DNA of 27,307 nucleotides from Prorocentrum cordatum (Eukaryota > Sar > Dinophyceae > Prorocentrales > Prorocentraceae): positions 50,001 through 77,307 of the forward strand of contig CAUYUJ010003638.1 of the NCBI GenBank assembly GCA_963575745.1. Reading direction: 5' to 3'. The notes under the pieces were generated by a model. It saw nothing but the letters and a program-made list of their open reading frames with translations, was not told the DNA's origin and did no database searches. The stretch's first letter is position 1. Each line of letters opens with the position of its first letter. Positions 18,363 through 27,307 of this stretch are shown piece by piece. Position numbers and translations under genes: made by a program.

Positions 18363-19076
18363 AAGAGCGCGCGCGCGCGCACGCTTTTGTTGAAAATCCG
18401 TGTTGCGAAACCTTAAGTTTTTGTATGTTTTTTGGACGCACGATCTTGAAATCCTTCCGAAACCGATGAGTTTTGAAGGTTTTCGGCATACGCCCGCGAC
18501 GACGCGCGCGTCGTCCCATTTTTTGCAGAGGATTCTCGCGACGGCACACGCGCAAGGGCGTTTGACAGATTTCGACATGAGCGCCCGCGAAGCCCGTTTG
18601 GTAGCATTTTGTGAAAATCTTGAAAAACCTACGGTTTTCTTAAGATTTCGCAAGAGCTCGCGCGGAAGCTTTTTTAGCAAATCAGTGTTGCGAAACCCTG
18701 TTTTTGTATGTTTTTTGGAAACTCGATTGCGAAATCCTTCCGGCACCGACGGTTTTTGAAGGATTTCGGCATGCGCGCGCGACGACGCGCGCGTGTGCAC
18801 TTCGTCCCATTTGTTGCAAGGGATTCGCGAAAAAGTGTTATGTTAGAACCAAAAATGTCACCGCATAGTGTTTTTTTTACAAGGGAACCTCAGGGGGGGG
18901 GACCCGGCCTGGCTGGGATGATACGATTTCATATTTAGGATGGACGAGTGGTCAGAATCATATATGATTTACATACCCGAAAGGCGAACGGATAAGTCCG
19001 GGGGGGGTAGAGTCTATTCTCCTTGTAGAAAGGAAAATCTATTTGGTGCAATTCACTTTGACCGTCTTGAAGCTGT
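17762..19076. repeat. Higher-order repeat unit 1 (GAC-expanded)
   Basis: The unit begins CCTCCACTGCTCGCGCAA and CCCACCCGCAACTTGG (AACTTGG at 17801). A GAC-rich tract (17834-18362) follows, then two ~285-bp subunits marked by GTTGCGAAACC (about 18402 and 18688). The 3' block has a G-run, CATATTTAGGATGG, AAGTCCGGGGGGG and GTCTATTCTCCTTG. Unit 2 is its closest relative. Confidence 0.88.
17834..18362. repeat. (GAC)n degenerate microsatellite in unit 1
   Basis: GACGAC repeats mixed with GACGAGGGAGGAGGGA blocks. No stops occur in several frames, giving Asp, Thr, Arg, Val or Ser-rich readings that are artefacts. It occupies the place held by non-expanded sequence in units 3-7. Confidence 0.9.
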
Positions 19077-19771
19077 CCTCTCTACTGCTCGTGCAAACAT
19101 CCCACCCTCCCACCCGCAACTTGGTCGCAAGACTTCTTAAGACAAGACCGTGACGGTAGGTACCACATGGCACTTGGCCACGACACCGACGCCGACGACG
19201 ACAGCGACAACGACGACGACGGCGCCGCAGACACCGACTACGACGACGGCGCCGACGTCGACGTCGACGAAGACGACGACGACGCCGACGCCGACGACGA
19301 CGACGAAGACGACGACGACGTCGCCAACGGAGACGACGACGAGGGAGGAGAAAAAACGACGACGGCGACAACGACGACAACGACGATGGAGGAGGGAAGA
19401 CGGCGACGACGCGAACGACGAAGAAGGAGGAAGGACGGCGACGCCGACGACGACAACGACGAGGGAGGAGGGAAGACGACGACGACGACAACGACGACGA
19501 AGACGACGACGACGGCGACGAAATAGGAGGGACGAAGACGAGACGCCGACGACGGACGACGACGACGACGACGAGAGAGGAGGATAACGACGAGGGAGGA
19601 GTGAAGACCACGACGACGACGACGACGACGACGACGATGGCGACGAAATAGGAGGGATAACGACGAGACGCCGACGAAGACGACAAGGGAGGAAGGACGA
19701 CCACGGCGACAACGACGACGGAAGCGACGACGACGCCAAGACGACGACGACGACGACGAGGAAAGACAGAG

Positions 19772-19825
<54 letters not shown>

Positions 19826-20571
19826 GGAGGAGGGAGGACGACGACGACGACGACGACGCAAGAGCGCGCGCACACGCTTTTGTTGAAAACCCGTGTTGCG
19901 AAACCTTGTGTTTTTGTAGGTTTTTTGGACACACGATTTTGGAATCCTTCCGATACCGAAAGTTTTTGAAGGATTTCGGCATACGCGCGGGACTTCGCGC
20001 GCGTCCGCACTTCGCCCCATTTTTTGCAGAGGATTGTCGCGACGGCACACGCGCAATGGCGTTCGACAGATTTCGACATGCGCGCGCAAAGCCCGTTTTG
20101 TAGCACGTTGTGAAAATATTGAAAAACCGTGGTTTTCTTAAGATTTCGCAAGAGTTCGCGGGTAAGTTTTTTTAGCAAATCAGTGTTGCGAAACCTTGTG
20201 TTGTTGTATGCTGTTTGGAAATTCAATTTTGAAATCTCTCCAGAACCGATGGTTTTTGAAGGATTTCGGCATGCGCGCGCGACGACGCGCGCGTGTGCAC
20301 TTCGTCCTTTTTCTGTTGCAAGGGATTCGCGAAAAAGTCGTATGTGAGAGCAAAAAATGTCACCGCATAGTGTTTTTCACAAAGGAACCTCAGGGGGGGA
20401 ACCCGGTTTGGCTGGGATGGTAAGATTTCATATTTAGGATGGACGGGTGTGCATAATATAAATGAAATGTTCCTATCCCAGGGGGAACCGATAAGTCCGG
20501 GGGTGGGAGGGGGGAAGAATCTATTAATCTTTTACAAAGCTGAATTGACTAACCCGCACCGCGCTCGACCA
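19077..20571. repeat. Higher-order repeat unit 2 (GAC-expanded)
   Basis: Same order as unit 1: CCCACCCGCAACTTGG (AACTTGG at 19118), a GAC tract, subunits at about 19897 and 20186, and a 3' block with TTTAGGATGGACG and AAGTCCGGGGG. Its GAC tract shares interruptions with that of unit 1, so expansion preceded their duplication. Confidence 0.88.
19180..19858. repeat. (GAC)n degenerate microsatellite in unit 2
   Basis: GAC repeats with GACGAGGGAGGAGGGAAGAC blocks in nearly the same order as in unit 1, and longer. Long frames on both strands are composition artefacts. Confidence 0.9.
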
Positions 20572-21908
20572 CCTCCACTGCTCGCGCAATCATCCCACCC
20601 ACCCACCCGCAATGTGGTTTGAAAAACCCAAACGGTGGAAAATGCGATGCATGCTTGGCGTTGGTTAGTCCATCTATGCGGCCGCGCCAACTTCAGCACG
20701 CGCGCGCAGCGGCCCGCTGGTTTGGCGCGACCGACGCGGCCGCGGCGGCGCTGGCCACTGGGCACATCCCATCGGGCACTTCTGTGCGAGGCGGCGACTT
20801 GGGCTGGCGCGGTATCATGGCAGCGTCGACAACGGTAGACACGATGACGATAGCAGCCATGCTGGTGACGATGTTGACAACGACGACGGCGCGGCCAGTG
20901 CGGACGCCAACGCTGATCACCACGACGACGATGACGGCGTCCTCGCGTCGGTGATGGAAGTTTTCGAAACAATTCGACATGCGCGCGCGGCCGACGCGCG
21001 CGAGTGGCCCGCATGCTGTTCTTTGACACGGATCGTGCCCCGCCAGCACGCGCGCAAGGGTGCGCGAATGATGCGGGCATGCGGCGCCAGAGGCCCGTTT
21101 GGCAGAATTCCATGAAAATCGTGAGAAACCGATGGTTTCCTTCAGAATTCGCAAGAGCACGAGCGCACGCTGTTTTTTTCAACTGGTGCTGCGATTCCAT
21201 TTGTTTTGCTGTGGTTTGGACACTCGGTTTCGACATCACTACGAAGCCGAAGGTATTTGACGGATTTCGGCGCGTGCGCGCGACGACGCGCGCGCGCTTC
21301 GTCCTACTTCTGCAAAAAAAAACTCTCGCGGCGGCACGCGCGCAAGGGCGTTCGAGCGATTTCGACACGCGCGCGCGAAGCCCGTTTGGTAGCATGTTAT
21401 GAAACTGTTGAAGAACCTACGATTATCCCAAGAATTCGCTAAAACGCGCGCATGCTTGTTTGAAGATCCGCGTTGCGAAGCCGCGCGTTTTTATATGTGT
21501 TTTGGACATTCGATTTTGAAATCCGTACGAAGACGAAAAGTTTGAAGGATCTCGGCACGCGCGCGAGACAACGCGCGCGCATGTCACCCCATTCATTGCA
21601 AGGGGTTCTTGAAAACTAATGGTTTGTGATAAACGAGTAAGCGAGTGCGCGCAAATAGTATGCTTTGAACAGGACGGCGGGGGGGGCGGATACCGGCCCC
21701 CCTAGAATGGTGCGAATTCATACTCAGGATGGGCGATGGGGCAGAACCAGATGTAAATTGCAGCGCGAAAAAGGAGGTCGATAATCCGGGGGGGCGGGGG
21801 CAAAGTCTATTCTCTTGTTACACGAGGGAATCTACGCGGCGCATCCTACGCAATGCAACCTACGCGATGCAATCTACGCGGCGCAGTTGATTAAAACACG
21901 AGCCGACA
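20572..21908. repeat. Higher-order repeat unit 3
   Basis: It starts CCTCCACTGCTCGCGCAA. Instead of a GAC tract it has GCTTGGCGTTGGTTAG, GGCGCGACCGACGCGGCCGC and a short GACGATGAC segment. Subunit landmarks lie at about 21192 and 21472. The 3' block contains GGGGGGCGGATACCGGCCCC, and the tail contains TACGCGATGCAATCTACG. Confidence 0.87.
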
Positions 21909-22693
21909 CATCTCATGCTCTTGCAAGCGCCCCACCCACCCACACGCAATTTGGTTTTCTAAACCAACGCGGTGGCAATTGCGACGCATAATTGGCGTTG
22001 GCTGGCGCATCTCCGCGGCCGCGCCAACCCTAGCACGCGCGCGCATCGGCCAGCTAGTTTGGCGCCGCCGAAGTGGCGCTGACCGCCGGGCGCATCCCAG
22101 CGGTCAATTCACTGCGAATGGGCGACTTGGGCGGGCGCGGCATCATGGCAACGCCGACTACGGCAGACGCCATGACGATAGCAGCCATGCTGGTGCCGAT
22201 ATGCTCGCGCCGACGATGGCGCGGCCAGCGCGGGCGCCGATGCCGACCACCCCGGCGACGATGACGGAACCCTCGCGCGGGCGATGAGGTTCTGGAACGG
22301 TTCGACATGCGCGCGCGGAAGACGCGCGAGAGCGGCCGCACGGCGTTCTTCGACGCGGATCGCGCCCCCCCAGCACGCGCGCAAGGGCGCGCGAATGATG
22401 ATGCCGGCATGCGGCACCAAAGGCCCTTTTGGAAGAATTGCATGAAAGAGTTGAAAAAATACTGTTTTCTTTCAAGGAACCATGTGTTTTTGAATATGGT
22501 CTGGACACTCAGTTCTGAAGTCGTTACGAAGCCTAGGGTGCGTGAATGATTTGGGCACGCGCGCGCGACGACGCGCGCACGCTGACTTCGTCTCGTTTTT
22601 TGCAAGAGGATTCTCGCGACGGCGCACGCAAAGGGCGTTCGAACGATTTCGACATGCGAGGTGCAGGTTGGGTACTATTTTCTGAAAATGCCA

Positions 22694-22769
<76 letters not shown>

Positions 22770-23192
22770 GTGGCATCAAGATGTCGCAAAGGCGCGCGCA
22801 CGCTTGTGTTGGAAATCCGCGTTGCGAAACCACGCGTTGTTGCATGTGCGTTGAATACTCGATTATGAAACCCTTCCGAAACCGATGGTTGTTAAAAGAT
22901 TTCGGCATGCGCACGCGACGACGCGCGCGCGTTCACTTCGTCTCATCTGTTGCAGGGGGTTCTTGGAAACTTACCATTGCTGATAAACGAGTGCGCGCGC
23001 AAAATATTGGCTGCAGAGAACGGCGGGGGGAGGTCGAACCCAGCTCGGCTGGGATGGTATGAACTCACATTCAGGATGGGCGACGGGGCAGAATCATATG
23101 ATGATTGCAACAAAGAGGTGCACCCATAAAGCCAGGGGGGTCTAATTCTGTCTTAGAAGGGAAGAAGGACTTCCCTGCACCGCGCTTGACCA
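21909..23192. repeat. Higher-order repeat unit 4 (with AT insertion)
   Basis: The start is diverged (CTCATGCTCTTGCAAGC), with AATTTGG at 21948. Subunits lie at about 22480 and 22822, separated by an AT microsatellite (22692-22770). The 3' block has CATTCAGGATGGGCGACGGG and a CACCGCGCTTGACCACC junction to unit 5. Confidence 0.85.
22692..22770. repeat. (AT)n and CATA microsatellite inside unit 4
   Basis: An AT run, a short CATACATACATACA block and a second AT run are flanked by ATGCCA (left) and TGGCAT (right), an inverted pair. Other units carry ordinary sequence with AAAAACC and GGTTTTCTTAAGATT words here. Confidence 0.92.
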
Positions 23193-24495
23193 CCTCCAAC
23201 GCCCGCGCAATCACCCCACCCACCCACCCGCAGAATCCCGCAACTTGGTCTGTAAAACCCACGCGGCGGCGATTGCGACGCATGCTTGGCGTTGGCTGGT
23301 CCGTCTCTGCGGTCGAGCCGACCCCAGCACGCGCGCGCAGCGGCGAGCTAGTTTGGCGCGACCGACGCGGCCGCGGCGGCGATGGCAGCTGGGAACATCC
23401 CAGCGGGCACTTCAGTGCGAGTCGGTGACGTGGGCGGGCTCGGCATCACGGCGACGTTGACAGCAGTAGACACGACGATGATAACAGCGACGCTGCGACG
23501 ATGTTGACACCGACGACGGCGCGGTCAGCGCGGGCGCCGACGCAGATCACGCCGACGACGACGACGGCGCCCTCGCGTCGGTGATGAAAAGGCGCGGGAA
23601 GAGTTCGACATGCACGCGCGGCCGACGCGCGAGCGGCCCGCGCGGCATTCTTCGACGCGGATCGCCCCCCCCCCCCCCAGCACGCACGCAAGGGCGCGCG
23701 AGTGATGGCAGCATGCGGCGCGAGAGGCTGTTGGGCAGAATCCCACGCAAAGGTCGAGAACCCATGGTTTTCTCGAGAATTCGCCAGAGCACGAGCGCAC
23801 GCTCCGTTGGAAATTGCTACTGCGAAACCATTTATTCTACATATGCGCATTAGACACTCGGTCTCGACATCGCCACGAAACCGAAGGTGTTTTGAAGCGG
23901 CACGCGCGCGCGACGACGCGCGCGCGTGCACTTCGCCCTTTCCGTTGCAGGGGACTCTCGCGACGGCGCGCGCGCAAGTGCGCTCGAACGATTTCGGCGC
24001 GCGCGAGAAGCCCTTTTGGTAGTACGTTGTCGTCGCGTTGAAAGCCTGCGGCTGTCTTTGAAATTGGCAGAGGCGCTCGCGCATGTTTTTGCCCCCTAGA
24101 ATCCGCGCCGCGAAACCCTATGTTTGCACATGTACATATTGTTTGGGCACTCGTATCTGAAACCAACCTTTACGAAAACCAACAAGTTGTCGAATGATTC
24201 CGGCACGCGCGCGACAATGCGCGCGAGTGCAATTCGTCTAATTTGGTTGCAACGGGTTCTTCAAAACTGATGATTGTTGCTAAACGAGCGCGCGCACATA
24301 CTACGTTTTGAAGCGGGCGGCAGGGGGGGCGGATATAGGCGCCCCTCGAACGGTGCGAACTCACATTTAAGATGGGCGATGGGGCAAAACCACATGCAAA
24401 TTGCAATACGAAACGGGGGGTCGATAGTCCGGGGCGGGGGGGGTAGGTCTCTCTCTTAGAAAGGAGACTTGGCTACCCTGCACCGCGCCTGACCA
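23193..24495. repeat. Higher-order repeat unit 5
   Basis: CCTCCAACGCCCGCGCAATC start, AACTTGG at 23242, and the GGCGCGACCGACGCGGCCGC block. Subunits lie at about 23818 and 24108. It contains the most perfect copy of the conserved hairpin (23900-23929, 13-bp arms, ACGA loop). Confidence 0.87.
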
Positions 24496-25594
24496 CCTCC
24501 ACAGCCCGCGCAATGATCCCACCAACCAACCCACAACTTGGTCTACAAACCCACGCGGCGGCGAATGCGACGCACGCTTGGCGTTGGCGGGCCCAACTCT
24601 GCGGCCAACGCCAAGCCAAGCACGCGCGCGCAGCGGCCTGCTAATTTGGCGCGACCGACGCGGCCGCGGCGGCGCTGGCCGCTGGGCGCATCCCAACGGG
24701 CTTCAGTGCGAGTCGGCGACTTGGGCGGGCGCGGTGCCATGGCAAAGTCGACAACCGTAGACACGGCGATGATAGCAGCGACGCCGGCGACGACGCGGAC
24801 AACGACGACGGCGCGGCCAGCGCGGGCGCCGACGCTGATCACGCCGACGACGACGACAGCGCCCTCGCGTCGGTGGCGAAGGTTTTGGAAAGAGTTCAAC
24901 ACGCGCGCGCGGCCGACGCGCGAGAGTGGCCCGCATGGCATTCTTCGACGCGGATCGCGCCCCCCCCAATCCCACCAACACGCGCGCAAGGGCGCGCGCG
25001 AATGATATCGGCACGCGGCGCCTGAGGCCCGTTAAGCCAAGCGCCACGAAAATGTTGGCAAGCCATGGTTGTCTACAGAATTTGCAAGAGCACGAGCGCA
25101 CGCACGCCTGAAAACTGACGTTGCGAAACCATGTGTTTTGGTGCGTCGTTTGGACACTCGGTCTTAGAACCGATGCGAAATCGAAGGTTTGCGACAGGTT
25201 CGGCACGCGCGCGCGACGACGCGCACGCGTGCACTACGCCCTAATGTTTGGCAAGGATTCTCGCGAAGGCACGCGCGCAAGGGCGTTCGAACGAGTTCGA
25301 CGCGCGCGCGCGGAGCCCGTTTGGTCGCATTGAATGAAACCGTTGGAAAATCTGTTGTTTTCTTACGAATTGGCAAGAGCGCGCGAACCTTTTTCTGAGA
25401 ACCCGCGTTGCGGTACCATGTGTTTCTATATTCTGTTGGACGCCCGATTCGAAATCCCCGCGAAACCGAAGGTGTTTGAAAGATTTGGGCACGCGTGCGC
25501 GACAACGCGCGCGCGTGCACTTCGCCCCTTTTTTTTGCACGGGATTCTTGAACACGGATGGTTTTTTGAACACGAGTGCGCGCGCATAATACGC
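24496..25594. repeat. Higher-order repeat unit 6 (3' block deleted)
   Basis: CCTCCACAGCCCGCGCAATG start, AACTTG at 24534. Subunits lie at about 25119 and 25407. The unit stops after GTGCGCGCGCATAATACG and joins unit 7 directly, lacking the G-rich 3' block present in units 1-5 and 7. Confidence 0.85.
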
Positions 25595-26790
25595 ATTCCA
25601 CCCACCCACCCGCAACTTGGCTGGCAAAACCCACGCGGCGGCGATTGCGATGAGTGCTTGGCGTTGGCTGGCGCGTCTCCGAGGCAGCGGCCAGCCTTTT
25701 CGGCGCGACCGACGCGGCCGCGGCGGCGCTGGCCGCTGGGCACATCCCAGCGGGCACCTCCGCGCGAGTCGGCGACTTGGTATCATGGCAACGTCGACGA
25801 CGGTAGACGCGACGATGAGAACAGCGACGCTGGCGACAACGTTGACAACGACGACGGCGCGGCCAGTGCGGGCGCCGTCGCTGATCACGCCGACGAGGAT
25901 GACGGCGCCCTCGCGTCGGTGGAAGACGCTCGAAATGCGCGCGCGGCCGACGCGCGAGAGTGGCCCGCGCGGCGATATTCGTTTGACACGGATCGTGCCC
26001 CCCAGCACGCGCGCATGGGCGTGCGAATGATTTCGGCACGCGGCGCCAGAAGCCCGTTTGGCAGGATTCCATAAACATGTTGTAAGCCCGACTGTTCCCC
26101 TAAGAGTTTGCAGGAGCGCGAGAAACTGACGTTGCGAAACCATGTGTTTTCACTGTTATTTGATATGTGTTTTGGACACTCGGCTTCGACATCGCCACGC
26201 AACCGACGCGCGCGCACGTGCACTTCGTCCCGCTTCTGTTGCAGAGGATTCTCGCGAGGGCACGCGGGCAAGGTCGTTCACGCATTTCGACATGCGCGCG
26301 CGGGAAGCCCGTTTGGTAGCATGTCACGAAACTGTGGCCAACCCATAGTTAGCCGAAGATAACAAGAGCGCGCGCGCAAGTTTTTGTTGAAGCTCTGCGT
26401 TGCGAAACCTGGTGTTTCTCTTTGTTCGTGGGACACTCGATTTCGAAATCCTTACGACAGCGAAGGTGCTTGAAGGGTTCGGGGACGCGCGCGCGACAAC
26501 GCGCGCGCGCACTTTGTCCCATCTTTTGCCAGGGGTTCTTGAACACTGAAAATGTTTGAAGAACGAGTGCGCGCGCATAGTATTTGTTGCAGAGAATGGC
26601 GGAAGGGGGGGCGGATACCGGCCCCCCTGGGATGGTGCGAACTCAAATTTAGGATGGACGATGGGGCAGATCCACATGTAAATTGTAGTACGAAAAAAAG
26701 GGTCGATAATCCCCGGGGGGGGTCGAGTCTATGATTCTTTGAGAAAGGAGAATCTACGTAGTTCATTTGCAATCTACGTGGTAAAATCTA
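25595..26790. repeat. Higher-order repeat unit 7 (5' start missing)
   Basis: It begins within CACCCACCCGCAACTTGG (25613) without the CCTCCACTGCTCGCG start. Subunits lie at about 26129 and 26398. The 3' block has GGGGGGCGGATACCGGCCCC, then TTTAGGATGGACGATGGGG and the CAATCTACGTGG tail. The array ends here. Confidence 0.86.
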
Positions 26791-26791
26791 T

Positions 26792-26918
26792 GAAACGGCG
26801 ACGGCGGCGACGGGCGGCACCGCCTGCAAAAGCCGCCCCTCGCCCCGAGCGGCGGCGACGGCGACGGCGGCGATGGGCGGCACCGCCCGCAATAGCCGCC
26901 ACTCGCCCCGAGCGGCGG

Positions 26919-26950
<32 letters not shown>

Positions 26951-26993
26951 GGCGGCACCAGCCGCAAAAGCCGCCACTCACCCCGAGATGGTT
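26792..26993. repeat. GGCGAC-based array, three units
   Basis: CGGCGACGGGCGGCACC-type units are followed by GCAAAAGCCGCC and CTCGCCCCGAGCGG. GGGCGG landmarks lie at 26812, 26875 and 26950, steps of 63 and 75 bases that differ by two GGCGAC hexamers. The plus frame stays open with Arg-run plus AAPPAKAAPRPE peptides, but the steps are explained by hexamer slippage. Confidence 0.85.
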
Positions 26994-27085
26994 AGACCAA
27001 GAAGCCACCCCTAAGTGCAAGCACCGATTGGGGAATAATCTATCCATTTCTTCCGAATAGAAAGGGAATCCACGAAAAGACTACT
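26994..27085. other. Spacer
   Basis: Short mixed sequence. GAATAGAAAGGGAATC resembles the GTAGAAAGGAAAATC words that end the larger units, so it may be a decayed fragment of one. Confidence 0.4.

Positions 27086-27307
<222 letters not shown>

Noticed and set aside
17737-20226. Asp/Thr/Arg-rich plus frames and Ser/Val/Arg-rich minus frames up to 395 residues
   Set aside because: They are readings of GAC repeats, which lack stops in several frames on both strands.
20532-26143. Recurring minus-strand open frames in units 3-7 with similar peptides (for example LRVGGWD)
   Set aside because: Similarity follows from the DNA repeat; frames shift between units and no unit keeps an intact common frame.

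Overview
The window looks like repeat-dominated nuclear DNA of a large-genome protist, most likely a dinoflagellate. Three things point that way. Two exons of the conserved ribosome-biogenesis gene BOP1/ERB1 lie about 2 kb apart on the minus strand and can be joined exactly only with a non-canonical GA-AG intron. Gene remnants have G/C-rich third codon positions. Almost everything else is simple-sequence or tandem repeat. The lineage is an inference; no spliced leader, tRNA or rRNA gene was seen. Nearly all long open frames are stop-free readings of short-period repeats, often open in several frames on both strands, and I do not call them genes.

Layout, left to right. 1-1745: tetranucleotide arrays (ACAG, CATA) around a GC-rich island that ends in a nested palindrome. 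1784-4164: part of BOP1 on the minus strand, two exons separated by a 2064-nt intron full of TCC, CCA, CACG and CCCT tracts and a TCCTCGA heptamer array. 4389-6010: a dispersed ~130-bp repeat family with TCC tracts and fold-backs. 6238-8010: a hexamer run, a 10-bp-period inverted array, a ~1 kb CAGCCT array and six 73-bp units. 8160-9417: first copy of a composite repeat cassette (90-bp array with unique flanks). 9760-10168: AAGCTA array. 10336-11410: ~100-bp degenerate array. 11556-12142: GGA tracts. 12540-13555: decayed, unrecognised protein-coding sequence on the minus strand. 13761-14404: an AT-rich stretch, then TCA/TCC microsatellites. 14578-15010: ~80-bp array. 15332-16720: second copy of the composite cassette (88-89-bp array). 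16834-16943: palindromes. 17762-26790: seven tandem copies of a 1.1-1.5 kb higher-order repeat. 26792-27307: a GGCGAC-based array and an ACT array.

The only gene with a nameable function is BOP1. The most unusual structures are the two cassettes, which share flanks but carry independently amplified cores, and the seven-unit higher-order repeat, in which each unit contains paired ~285-bp subunits with a conserved GC-alternating hairpin.
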